Below, in pieces: positions 7,702-14,862 of a DNA stretch of 16,857 bases. Origin of the DNA: Capsulimonas sp. (lineage in GTDB: Bacteria > Armatimonadota > Armatimonadia > Armatimonadales > Capsulimonadaceae). The stretch lies in NCBI GenBank assembly GCA_025963815.1, contig JAOQAA010000634.1:1-16857 (forward strand). Reading direction: 5' to 3'. Position numbers and translations under genes: made by a program. Every line of letters starts with the position of its first letter. The stretch's first letter is position 1. The notes under the pieces were generated by a model. It was given only the letters and a program-made list of their open reading frames with translations, was not told the DNA's origin and searched no databases.

Positions 7702-7730
7702 ATTATAACGCTCTGTTGGTTGTGTGTCAA
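7702..7730 (-). promoter_or_regulatory. Consensus sigma-70 promoter of regulator copy A
   Basis: Read on the minus strand: TTGACA (7730-7725), 17-bp spacer, TATAAT (7707-7702). Both hexamers and the spacing are the exact consensus. The transcription start should fall near 7695, leaving a leader of about 25 nt before ATG 7669. An unregulated promoter this strong would be surprising for a repressor, so tight autorepression is likely. Confidence 0.85.
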
Positions 7731-7781
7731 ATACGATCAAAAGACGTCGATTTGCAGACAATCCACGCCAAACATCGGTAC

Positions 7782-7817
7782 AAAAAGCCCCGCCTATGGA
7801 ACATCTATTGGCGGGGC
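7782..7817 (-). terminator. Rho-independent terminator of regulator copy B
   Basis: On the minus strand, arms GCCCCGCC (7817-7810) and GGCGGGGC (7794-7787) form a perfect 8-bp GC-rich stem, followed immediately by TTTTT (7786-7782). It lies 28 bp after the stop of the 7845-8942 gene and separates it from the promoter of copy A. Confidence 0.85.
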
Positions 7818-7844
7818 AAGTCTTCCGTCTGCATCATGGAGAAG

Positions 7845-8942
7845 CTACGAAGTGGGAGCGCCCGTGGACTCGCCCTTCACGAACTGCGGCGGCAAAAACT
7901 CTTGACGCGTTTCCCGCTCCCACAGCAGTTCAATCGCGCGGCGCGCAAGGTCCGTGATGGGATGCGCGACGCTGGTGAGGGCCGGATGGGTGAACCGGCT
8001 GGGGCGTACGCCTTCGAAGCCGAGCACCGACAGATCCTTGGGAACGTCGATCCGCCGGCCGGCGCACCATTTCAGCACGGCCCAAGCGCCAGGATCGGAC
8101 AGAGTAAAGATCGCGGTGGGCCGGGGCTCCTGAAGCCAGACCTTGTCCATCGACTGATACGCAGCGTCGAATGAGCTTTCGCCCAGGAGAGTCCCGCAGT
8201 GAAACACATGGCTGTCGGTCAAGCCCTCATCACGGCAGATCTGCTCGAATGTATGGATCTTGATCTGGACGGATTCGACAGACGCCGGCTCGTTTACCAG
8301 CAGCGTGATGCGCCGATGCCCCAGTGAACGCAGATGGGCCATTCCCATATGAACGACCTGCACGTTGTCGGTCCCGACATAGGCGCCTCGGAATCCAGGA
8401 ACGATCGAGTCGATGACGATCGCGCGATAGCCGCATTCCTCCAGCGCCTTGTACAGCTGCCCGGTAAAACCCGCCGTCTCTCCGATAATGACCAGACGCT
8501 GCTGATGCGGGGGCAATTTCACTCGCTCGAACGCGGACGAGACTTGATCGCCGTTGTGCGTATAATAGGGCTGCATTTGCAGGCCGCGCTTGCGGCATTC
8601 ATCGGCGCATGCTTGCAGAAGCTCGCTTTGATAATCCGAGTTGTATTGGTGAACGAACACGCCAAGCGTGTTCGCGACCATCTTTTTACTGACCGTCGTA
8701 CCGAGCGCCGCCTTGCGCACGAGCAGCCCTTCGCGGGTCAGGTCCGCCAGCGCCTTGCGCACGGTGGCGCGCGATACGTTCAGCTTGTCCATCAGCATCG
8801 TTTCGGTCCAAAACGCCTGACCGTCCACGCACTGATTTTCAATAATATCACGCAGCACTCCCCGCACCTGCATGTGCAGCGGGGCGCCCCGGTCTTTGCT
8901 GATGAGCACACGATCTAATAGTTCGGTCGAAGGTTGAGACAT
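7845..8942 (-). CDS. GntR-LacI chimeric sugar regulator (copy B)
   Basis: A 365-residue paralogue of the 6578-7669 protein, alignable end to end with essentially no gaps. It has the same GntR winged helix (VSRATVRKALADLTREGLLVRKAALGT) and PBP1-type sensor half. The recognition-helix segment VSRATVRKALA is identical, whereas several stretches of the sensor half differ (for example DSIVPGFRGAYVGTDNVQVVHMG against DAIRSGFRGSYVGTDNTLAIELG). The two proteins may therefore share operators but answer to different ligands. The frame is open to 9071, but ATG 8942 matches the paralogue's start, and the extra 43 residues come from AT-rich intergenic DNA. No good SD is visible before 8942. It is divergent from galT, a likely target. 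Confidence 0.88.
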   Translation of the reverse strand: MSQPSTELLDRVLISKDRGAPLHMQVRGVLRDIIENQCVDGQAFWTETMLMDKLNVSRATVRKALADLTREGLLVRKAALGTTVSKKMVANTLGVFVHQYNSDYQSELLQACADECRKRGLQMQPYYTHNGDQVSSAFERVKLPPHQQRLVIIGETAGFTGQLYKALEECGYRAIVIDSIVPGFRGAYVGTDNVQVVHMGMAHLRSLGHRRITLLVNEPASVESVQIKIHTFEQICRDEGLTDSHVFHCGTLLGESSFDAAYQSMDKVWLQEPRPTAIFTLSDPGAWAVLKWCAGRRIDVPKDLSVLGFEGVRPSRFTHPALTSVAHPITDLARRAIELLWERETRQEFLPPQFVKGESTGAPTS

Positions 8943-9127
8943 AGAGGCCCGTCTAAATTTGACTACAATTGAATATCGACTGGCGAGGTCCACGATTGGG
9001 AAGCATATACGTAACTCGGAATTCAAAAACCATGAAAGAGAAAACGTGAACATTCTCTTATGGCGATGCATTTCGTTACAGTATTCTTGTTATACCATAC
9101 GCGCCATGAGATCGCTCACTTTCCATC

Positions 9128-9142
9128 CTGTGACGCTCACAG
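9128..9142. promoter_or_regulatory. Operator-like palindrome CTGTGA-CGC-TCACAG
   Basis: Six-base arms CTGTGA and TCACAG are perfectly complementary around a 3-bp centre. The spacing (3 bp) differs from a CRP site (TGTGA-N6-TCACA), so a different regulator is more likely. It sits mid-way between two divergent genes, where a GntR- or LacI-type repressor would act. Confidence 0.5.
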
Positions 9143-9195
9143 TATTGAATCGCATGGATCACTCTCGTCTCGGCTCGCACCTGGATTCGAGACGC

Positions 9196-9219
9196 AAACA
9201 GCAAAAAGTTGCTGTTTTT
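9196..9219 (+). terminator. Terminator-like hairpin in the galT leader region
   Basis: AAACAGCAA (9196-9204), loop AAAG, TTGCTGTTT (9209-9217), then two more T: a 9-bp stem with a T-run, oriented for plus-strand transcription. No plus-strand gene precedes it. It would act either as an attenuator in a long galT leader or as a guard against incoming transcription. The stem is AT-rich, so its strength is doubtful. Confidence 0.4.
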
Positions 9220-9363
9220 CACCCTAAATATAAATTCGAAACGTTTACCCGGGGTCTTTTTGCGATTATTGACCGTTTCATGTCACAATAAGGGAGTGAT
9301 TTCGGCTGGGACGCAATCGCGCCCGCCGGCTCAAACGATCAATCTCGAATTCGAAGGACTGCC

Positions 9364-10401
9364 ATGACGCTACGCACAGATATTCCTCATCGGCGGTTAA
9401 ACGCTTTGACCGGCGAATGGGTCCTTGTCTCGCCACACCGCACGCTGCGCCCCTGGCAGGGGAAGCAGGAAACAGCGGCGCGCGAGCAGCGCCCCTCGTA
9501 CGATCCTAAATGCTACCTTTGCGCCGGTAACGAGCGCGCCGGCGGCGAGACGAACCCTGCCTACAAGGGCGCGTTTGTCTTCCAAAACGACTATGCGGCG
9601 CTGCTGCCGCAGCCTCATGATCCCGATACGAGCACGGACACTCTGTTTCACACTCAGGCGGTTTCCGGCGAATGCCGCGTGATCTGCTTCTCGCCGCGCC
9701 ATGACTGGACGCTGCCCGTGATGCCGGTGGACGCCATCCGGGGCGTCGTGGATGTCTGGGCGGCGCAGACCGAGGAGCTTGGCGCAAAATACCGATGGGT
9801 GCAGGTCTTTGAAAACAAGGGCGAGATCATGGGATGCTCCAACCCCCACCCCCACGGACAGATCTGGGCGAGTGATTTTCTGCCCAATGAAGCCGCCATG
9901 GAAGACAAGACGCAGCGCGCGTATCGCCAAACGCACGAGGCGCCTTTGCTTGTGGACTATCTCGAAGGCGAACTGAAGGACGGATCGCGCATTGTCGCTC
10001 AGAACGACCACTGGGTCGCTCTGATCCCCTTCTGGGCTGTCTGGCCTTACGAAACCTTGTTGCTGCCGCGCCGCCACGTGCTGCGTCTGCCGGACCTGAC
10101 GGACACCGAGCGGGATGGCCTCGCGGACATTCTGAAGCGGATGCTGTCTCGTTACGACAATCTCTTTGAAGTCTCGTTTCCCTACTCCATGGGCTGGCAC
10201 GGTGCGCCGAACGCCACCGAGGACGACCAGTCGCATTGGCAGCTGCACGCGCACTTCTACCCGCCGCTGCTGCGCTCGGCGACCGTGAAGAAGTTCATGG
10301 TGGGCTACGAGATGCTGGCCGAAGCCCAGCGCGATCTGACCGCCGAACAGGCCGCGCAAACGCTGGCCGCTCTGCCCGACCGGCACTACACGGAGCGCTA
10401 A
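9364..10401 (+). CDS. galT: Galactose-1-phosphate uridylyltransferase
   Basis: A 345-residue GalT of normal length. It catalyses UDP-glucose + galactose-1-phosphate to glucose-1-phosphate + UDP-galactose in the cytosolic Leloir pathway. Seen: the HPHGQIW catalytic motif with H164 as the expected uridylylated nucleophile and Q166 after it. The zinc ligands are also visible: C50 and C53 (CYLC), H113 (SPRHDW) and H162. These positions track the E. coli enzyme with a constant offset of two. E180, H279 (GWHGAPN) and H295/H297 (LHAHFYPP) match the second metal site. GAAGGA (9352-9357) precedes the ATG by 5-6 nt. No galK or galE is in the window. It lies divergent from two sugar-type repressors and upstream of the GH127 gene, which has its own promoter. 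Confidence 0.95.
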   Translation: MTLRTDIPHRRLNALTGEWVLVSPHRTLRPWQGKQETAAREQRPSYDPKCYLCAGNERAGGETNPAYKGAFVFQNDYAALLPQPHDPDTSTDTLFHTQAVSGECRVICFSPRHDWTLPVMPVDAIRGVVDVWAAQTEELGAKYRWVQVFENKGEIMGCSNPHPHGQIWASDFLPNEAAMEDKTQRAYRQTHEAPLLVDYLEGELKDGSRIVAQNDHWVALIPFWAVWPYETLLLPRRHVLRLPDLTDTERDGLADILKRMLSRYDNLFEVSFPYSMGWHGAPNATEDDQSHWQLHAHFYPPLLRSATVKKFMVGYEMLAEAQRDLTAEQAAQTLAALPDRHYTER

Positions 10402-10410
10402 GAACGCCAT

Positions 10411-10446
10411 AAAAAGGGACTTTGCAGGACAATTCCGCGAAGTCCC
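10411..10446 (-). terminator. Inverted repeat after galT, terminator-like on the minus strand
   Basis: GGGACTTTGC (10416-10425) and GCGAAGTCCC (10437-10446) form a 10-bp stem with one G-U pair, starting 14 bp after the galT stop. The T-run is on the minus strand (AAAAA at 10411-10415), so as an intrinsic terminator it points backwards, against transcription entering galT from the right. It may still slow or end galT transcription. Confidence 0.45.
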
Positions 10447-10462
10447 CGCGTCCATGTCACGA

Positions 10463-10485
10463 TTGTTACGAACAAGTGTGCTTGT
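10463..10485. promoter_or_regulatory. Overlapping inverted repeats upstream of the GH127 promoter
   Basis: TTGTT-ACG-AACAA (10463-10475) overlaps ACAAG-TGTG-CTTGT (10472-10485). Each has perfect 5-bp arms. They lie just upstream of the -35 position, a usual place for an activator or repressor. Candidate regulators nearby are the two GntR-LacI proteins and the convergent AraC-type protein. Confidence 0.35.
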
Positions 10486-10491
10486 GTTCTA

Positions 10492-10521
10492 TGGACTCCT
10501 CCCACGCCTGAATGATATAAT
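10492..10521 (+). promoter_or_regulatory. Extended -10 promoter of the GH127 gene
   Basis: TGATATAAT (10513-10521) is an extended -10 element (TG-N-TATAAT). TGGACT (10492-10497), 18 bp upstream, is a 4-of-6 match to the -35 consensus. Transcription should start near 10528, exactly at the first in-frame GTG, leaving a leader of about 93 nt to the preferred TTG start. Confidence 0.65.
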
Positions 10522-10620
10522 TTTTAGGTGACGAACGCCCCAAAACAGGGATCCGTCCCGTCGCCACCGTCGCAGCTTAATCCGACCAGAACTATCGGCG
10601 ACGCGCAAAGGAGTTATTCA

Positions 10621-13098
10621 TTGAAGCGTAGGGATTTTCTCAAATTGGGCCTGGCCACCGCCGGCGGCGCGGCGCTCGCCGGATATAGTTCGAAGGACAC
10701 TCAGTCCGCCGCGAACGGCGTGAAGAGCGTCGCGGTCGCGGCCACCGATCAGGCCGGCGGCTTCTACGCGCCGAACCGCGCCCCCCTTGCCCCATCCCTG
10801 TTTCTGAAACTTCCCGTCGGCGCCGTGAAGCCCAGGGGATGGCTGCGCCACCAGCTCGACTTGCAGGTCAACGGCCTGTGCGGCCGCTACCCGGAAGTCT
10901 CGGATTTTCTGAAATATGAAGGCAATGGATGGGTGGACCCCACCGCCGAGGATGGCTGGGAAGAGGTCACATACTGGCTGCGTGGACTGGCCGATCTCGG
11001 CTATGTGACCGGCGACGCTCGTGTGACAGCCCTCGCCAACAAGTGGATCACGGGCATGATCGCGAGCCAGCAGCCCGACGGGTGGTTCGGCCCACGCCGC
11101 GCCCGCACCGGTTTGGACGGCGATCCGGACTTCTGGCCGCATATGCCCGCGCTCTATGCGATCCGGTCGTATCACGAAGTGACCGGCGATCCCAAAGTCA
11201 TCCCGTTTCTGACGAAGTTCTTCCAGTTCCAAAGCAAGCAGCGCCCCGAGACATTCGGCAAAAGCTGGGCCGGAGTGCGCTGGGGCGATAATATCGACAG
11301 CATCTACTGGCTCTACAATCGCACCGGCGACGCCTTCCTGATCGATCTGGTCAAGATGATCCACGAGCGCTCGGCGGATTGGACAAATACCATCGCCAGC
11401 CTGCACAACGTCAACTTTGCGCAGGGCTTCCGCGAGCCGGCCCAATACGGCGTCATTGCCCAAGACGGCAAATTTCTCAGCGCCACCAAACAGCGCTATG
11501 CTGAAGTCATGGGTGAGTTCGGCCAGATGGCCGGCGGCGGCTTCGCCGGCGACGAAAACGCGCGCCACGGCTACGGCGATCCGCGCCAGGGGTTCGAAAC
11601 CTGCGGCATCGCCGAGTACATGCTGAGCTTCCAGATATTGACCCGGCAGACTGGCGAGCCGATCTGGATGGACCGCTGCGAGGAGCTGGCGTTCAATATG
11701 CTGCCGGCTTCGTACGATCCCGAGCAGAAGTCGCTGCACTATATCACCACGATGAACTGCGTGCAGATCGACAACGACAACAAAACACATCAGCAGTACC
11801 AGAACAACTTCGCCATGCTCGCCTTCCAGCCAGGCGTACACAACTATCGCTGCTGCCCGCACAACTACGGCATGGCGTGGCCGTATTACGCGGAGAATCT
11901 CTGGCATGCGACCGCAGACAAGGGCCTCGCCGCCAACCTGTACGCGGCGTCCGATGTGACGGCGAAGGTCGGCGATGGAACCTCGATCACAATCGCGCAG
12001 ACGACCGAGTATCCCTTCGGCGACACGATCCATCTGGCGATCAAATCTCCCAAGGCCGTCTCGTTCCCGCTCTACCTGCGCATTCCGCGCTGGTGCTCGA
12101 ACGCGACTGTTCGAGTGAACGGCAAGCCGCTCGCCGCCAAGGCCGCTCCCAATTCCTACCTGATCGTCGACCGCGAATGGAAAAACGACGACACGGTGGC
12201 GCTGCATCTGCCGATGAAAGTCAGCGTGCGCACCTGGACCAAGAACAAGAACTCCGTCTCCGTCGATCGCGGCCCAATCACCTACTCGCTGGCCATCGGC
12301 GAGCAGTGGGAAAAGTACGCCGGAACCGATCAGTGGCCGGAATACTCCGTCCTGCCGCAAACGCCGTGGAACTACGGTCTCGTCCTGGACAAATCCAATC
12401 CGGCGCATTCATTCGATGTGGCCCAGAAAGGCGGCCCCGTCGCCGCGAACCCATTCACACACGAAACATCGCCCATCCATCTGCGGGTCAAGGCGAAGAA
12501 GATCCCAAACTGGATGGCGGACTCGGAAAAGGTCGTCACGCCTCTGCAAATGAGCCCGGTCAAGTCCACGGCGCCGACCGAGACGGTGACACTGATCCCG
12601 ATGGCCGCCGCGCGCCTGCGGATCACGTCGTTCCCAACCATCGGCGGCGGCGCGGACGCCCACGAGTGGCTGGCGCCCGTCCTTCCGGACATGATCGCCT
12701 CCGCGTCGCACGTCAACGATAATCTGGACGCATTGAGCGACAACTTGGAGCCGAGCCGGTCCTACGACATGGGCGTTCCGCGCTTTACCTGGTGGGACCA
12801 CACCGGCACCCAGGAGTGGGCGCAGTACGATTTCAAGAAACCGAAGACGATCTCCACCGCCTCGGCATACTGGTTCGACGACACCGGCCATGGCGAGTGC
12901 CGCGTTCCCAAATCCTGGCGCCTGCTCTACAAGGATGGTGACGCCTGGAAGCCCGTCGCCGGCGCCTCCGCTTACGGAGTCGCGGCCGACAAGTACAATA
13001 CCGTCACATTCACCCCTGTCACGACCAGCGCCATTCGCCTCGAAGTCCAGCTTCAAGACAAAGTCTCCGGCGGGCTTCTAGAATGGAAAGTGGGGTAA
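10621..13098 (+). CDS. Tat-exported GH127-family beta-L-arabinofuranosidase with C-terminal domain
   Basis: An 825-residue glycosidase of the GH127 (DUF1680) type, which releases beta-L-arabinofuranose. A twin-arginine signal opens it (MKRRDFLKLG, R3-R4, then an Ala/Gly-rich core to about residue 21). The catalytic (alpha/alpha)6 region spans about 60-440. E326 and C328 (GFETCG), with C411-C412 (RCCPHN), match the Glu/Cys/Cys-Cys zinc-thiolate site of characterised GH127 enzymes, whose nucleophile is a Cys. Beta-sandwich regions follow to about 640. The last roughly 150 residues (ASASHVNDNLD...WWDHTGTQEWAQYDF...AIRLEVQL) resemble a galactose-binding-like domain. I chose TTG 10621 because AAAGGAG lies 7 nt upstream and the Tat n-region begins there. 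The frame is open from GTG 10528, which coincides with the predicted transcription start. LAGY occupies the position of a lipobox LAGC. Confidence 0.85.
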   Translation: MKRRDFLKLGLATAGGAALAGYSSKDTQSAANGVKSVAVAATDQAGGFYAPNRAPLAPSLFLKLPVGAVKPRGWLRHQLDLQVNGLCGRYPEVSDFLKYEGNGWVDPTAEDGWEEVTYWLRGLADLGYVTGDARVTALANKWITGMIASQQPDGWFGPRRARTGLDGDPDFWPHMPALYAIRSYHEVTGDPKVIPFLTKFFQFQSKQRPETFGKSWAGVRWGDNIDSIYWLYNRTGDAFLIDLVKMIHERSADWTNTIASLHNVNFAQGFREPAQYGVIAQDGKFLSATKQRYAEVMGEFGQMAGGGFAGDENARHGYGDPRQGFETCGIAEYMLSFQILTRQTGEPIWMDRCEELAFNMLPASYDPEQKSLHYITTMNCVQIDNDNKTHQQYQNNFAMLAFQPGVHNYRCCPHNYGMAWPYYAENLWHATADKGLAANLYAASDVTAKVGDGTSITIAQTTEYPFGDTIHLAIKSPKAVSFPLYLRIPRWCSNATVRVNGKPLAAKAAPNSYLIVDREWKNDDTVALHLPMKVSVRTWTKNKNSVSVDRGPITYSLAIGEQWEKYAGTDQWPEYSVLPQTPWNYGLVLDKSNPAHSFDVAQKGGPVAANPFTHETSPIHLRVKAKKIPNWMADSEKVVTPLQMSPVKSTAPTETVTLIPMAAARLRITSFPTIGGGADAHEWLAPVLPDMIASASHVNDNLDALSDNLEPSRSYDMGVPRFTWWDHTGTQEWAQYDFKKPKTISTASAYWFDDTGHGECRVPKSWRLLYKDGDAWKPVAGASAYGVAADKYNTVTFTPVTTSAIRLEVQLQDKVSGGLLEWKVG

Positions 13099-13111
13099 CT
13101 GGGAACGAAAT

Positions 13112-13151
13112 GGTGGTGAATAAATTTTGTGAATGGAGTTTATTTACCACC
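13112..13151. terminator. Hairpin between convergent GH127 and araC-type genes
   Basis: GGTGGTGAATAAA (13112-13124) pairs with TTTATTTACCACC (13139-13151) over 13 bp with one G-U/A-C type exception. It sits right after the GH127 stop. The right arm overlaps the last codons and stop of the AraC-type gene. Neither side has a strong T-run, so it is a probable bidirectional terminator of modest strength. Confidence 0.55.
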
Positions 13152-13949
13152 CCCACGCGATGTCTGACGAAAGCGGCGGGGAGAGCTGCCGCTGCGCTGG
13201 CGGAATAAGCGGCTGAAGTGTTCCGGGCTGCTGAAGCCGCATTCCTGCGCGATGATCTCGACAGTGGCGGAGTTCGTCTGGAGCAGGAACATTGCCTGTC
13301 GAATGCGTGATGCGATCAAGTCTTCGATAGGACTGACGCCGTAGAACTCGCTATAAAGGGCGGTAAAGCGCGACGCGCTGAGGTTCGCGATGGCCGCGAT
13401 TTCCCCGACCGTCCAGCGCCGTCCGAGGTCCGAGTGCGCTTCGGCGCGCGCGTGTCGGATCGCCTCCTGCAAATCGTCCTGATAGGGCGCCCGAGACGTA
13501 AAGTGCCGCTTTAGGATCGTTCGCCCCAGCGACAAAAAGAACTCCTCGGCCTTCGCCGCGACCGATTCTTCCCAGTATGTCTCCCGATACAGCTGCTCGT
13601 GCCGGACTGACTCAAGAAACGGCGTCAGCTCACCGAGGGCGCCGATGTGCATCACCGTGTTTACCGGAATTCGAAAGCGCTGGATCGCTTCCTCCATGCC
13701 GTCGCCCGTGCAGTGCATCCAGGAGTGATCGATTCGGCCTTCGGGGCAGCGATAGTACTGTGGAAACTTTGGCGTATATAAGATCGTCGCGTTCTGATTG
13801 ACCGCCTGAAGCCCGCCCTTGTCGCGAACGACCACCGAGCCGACAAAGTGGACAAGAATGTAATCTTCAGTTCCGAACGGCCGGTCGATCTGAAAATCCA
13901 GATCATGCCGAATGCGAATGCCTAAATGTTTGATGTTAATTGCCGCCAA
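13140..13949 (-). CDS. AraC-family transcriptional regulator
   Basis: A 269-residue regulator. The first roughly 150 residues form a cupin-like sensor half (YILVHFVGSVVVRDKGG; ILYTPKFPQYYRCPEG; DHSWMHC). Residues about 170-265 are a two-helix-turn-helix AraC DNA-binding domain: WTVGEIAAIANLSASRFTALYSEFYGVSPIEDL, then VEIIAQECGFSSPEHFSRLFRQRSGSSPRRFR, with the family's typical GF-x-SxxHFSRxFR signature. The start is TTG 13949, with GGAAGG (13964-13959 on the minus strand) 9 nt upstream. The gene follows the helical protein at 13974-14702 by 24 bp and probably shares its transcript. Lying convergent with the GH127 gene, it may regulate glycan use, as AraC-type proteins often do. The ligand is unknown. 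Confidence 0.9.
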   Translation of the reverse strand: MAAINIKHLGIRIRHDLDFQIDRPFGTEDYILVHFVGSVVVRDKGGLQAVNQNATILYTPKFPQYYRCPEGRIDHSWMHCTGDGMEEAIQRFRIPVNTVMHIGALGELTPFLESVRHEQLYRETYWEESVAAKAEEFFLSLGRTILKRHFTSRAPYQDDLQEAIRHARAEAHSDLGRRWTVGEIAAIANLSASRFTALYSEFYGVSPIEDLIASRIRQAMFLLQTNSATVEIIAQECGFSSPEHFSRLFRQRSGSSPRRFRQTSRGGGK

Positions 13950-13973
13950 TATCTCTGACCTTCCGATGCCCTC

Positions 13974-14702
13974 TCATTCCATCGAGAGCAGATCGGTCCA
14001 GCCGAACACGCCCGCAGCCGTACGGACTTGTTCGGCGAACCCAGCGCCGCCGTCGGCTTGAGAAAGGGCCGTGAACGCGGCGCGGAGCTGTTCGTGGCTC
14101 ATCGCGCGCTCCCTATTGTCACCCTCGGCCATCGCTACGCCGACGAGTGCGGCAAACGCCTGCGCGAGCGCTCGCTCTCCCGAGTTCTGCTCCTGGCCTG
14201 CATAGAGAGCCGCTTCCTCGAAGTGACGCCGCGCGGCCCCAAATTCGCCGACGGAGGCGAGATGGGCGCCCAGGAGCCAGTGGCCTCGCGACACCGGCAG
14301 GTCCCCTTTGCGCAGTTCGACGGCGAGGCGCAGGTTGAGACGCGCCGCGTCCAGCCCGGCGGCAAGATCCGTAGCGCCTGGGGAGATTCCCGCCTCATTC
14401 CAGCCTGGCCATGTAAACGAGCCGATATTGTAGGCCAGCGCTTTGACGGCGCCCAGCAGTCGCGCACGCTCGGCGTCATCCGTCTCTCGTCCGGCCGCCG
14501 CCAATCCGGCGCCGATCCCCGCAAGTCCGGCCAGCACAACGCGCGGCAGATCCTTGCGCCGCCAGTACAGCGCCGCCACGACTTCTCCGATCGTCTCCAG
14601 CGCAGCAAGCGGCCCAGCTTCCGATGCAAGAAGCTCAGCCAGCGCCAGGGTCTCCCGCCCCTCCATCGATTTCAGAAGCTCGTCTTTGCTTTGTTCCGAC
14701 AC
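13974..14702 (-). CDS. Hypothetical alpha-helical repeat-like protein
   Basis: A 242-residue protein I do not recognise. It is Ala/Leu/Glu-rich and almost wholly predicted helix. TPR-like pairs are visible in the second half (SRGHWLLGAHLASVGEFGAARRHFEEAALYAGQ; GERALAQAFAALVGVAMAEGDNRERAMSHEQLRAAF). This suggests a small tetratricopeptide-type scaffold, perhaps two to four repeats. No signal peptide or TM segment is seen (the Gly/Ala-rich stretch at about 55-72 is weakly hydrophobic). The start is GTG 14702, with AAGGAG about 11 nt upstream, which is slightly long spacing. It is co-directional with the AraC-type regulator 24 bp downstream, and a link to that regulator's signal is possible but not shown. 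Confidence 0.65.
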   Translation of the reverse strand: MSEQSKDELLKSMEGRETLALAELLASEAGPLAALETIGEVVAALYWRRKDLPRVVLAGLAGIGAGLAAAGRETDDAERARLLGAVKALAYNIGSFTWPGWNEAGISPGATDLAAGLDAARLNLRLAVELRKGDLPVSRGHWLLGAHLASVGEFGAARRHFEEAALYAGQEQNSGERALAQAFAALVGVAMAEGDNRERAMSHEQLRAAFTALSQADGGAGFAEQVRTAAGVFGWTDLLSME

Positions 14703-14782
14703 GATTCTGAGTTCTCCTTACGAAAAGTAAAAACGCTGCTGCGAGACACATTGAACGCGATAGATACAAAGAGCGCGCACTT

Positions 14783-14788
14783 ATTATA
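14783..14788 (-). promoter_or_regulatory. Candidate -10 for the 14702-13140 transcript
   Basis: TATAAT on the minus strand, about 80 bp before the GTG start at 14702. The -35 position is GC-rich and does not match consensus, so this is -10-only evidence. It lies back-to-back with the plus-strand promoter at 14816-14844. Confidence 0.4.
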
Positions 14789-14815
14789 CTCAAAGTCGAA
14801 ACCGCCCCGCGTCGG

Positions 14816-14844
14816 TTGACAACCCGCGCGCAAAATGCTAGAAT
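14816..14844 (+). promoter_or_regulatory. Sigma-70 promoter of the 14863 operon
   Basis: TTGACA (14816-14821), 17-bp spacer, TAGAAT (14839-14844): a perfect -35 and a 5-of-6 -10 at ideal spacing. Transcription should begin near 14851, giving a leader of only about 12 nt before ATG 14863. Confidence 0.8.
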
Positions 14845-14862
14845 CCCCTTGAGAAATTTCCT

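Larger units (their letters stand above)
8943..9363. promoter_or_regulatory. 421-bp divergent control region between regulator copy B and galT
   Basis: This AT-richer stretch has no convincing gene. It holds a near-perfect 15-bp palindrome (9128-9142), a hairpin followed by T residues (9196-9219) and an AAACGTTT palindrome (9239-9246, like the core of LacI-type operators). Weak promoter-like hexamers are present in both directions, but I could not settle on a -35/-10 pair for either gene. Confidence 0.5.

Noticed and set aside
6578..8942. Tandem regulators as an insertion-sequence or assembly duplication
   Set aside because: The copies differ throughout and have distinct intergenic DNA, so they are diverged paralogues and not a recent or artefactual repeat.
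9128..9142. CRP binding site
   Set aside because: The TGTGA/TCACA arms are 3 bp apart rather than the required 6 bp.
8959..9291. 110-codon plus-strand frame in the galT upstream region
   Set aside because: It has a TTG start without SD, AT-rich composition unlike neighbouring genes, and it covers the palindromes and hairpin of a control region.
9397..10455. Minus-strand open frame of 352 codons opposite galT
   Set aside because: It mirrors galT, whose metal and catalytic residues are all present. The antisense product has no family features.
10618..12408. Long minus-strand open frame of about 596 codons opposite the GH127 gene
   Set aside because: It is a GC-driven shadow frame: Arg/Val/Gly-rich, with no recognisable domain and no SD, lying entirely opposite a well-supported enzyme.
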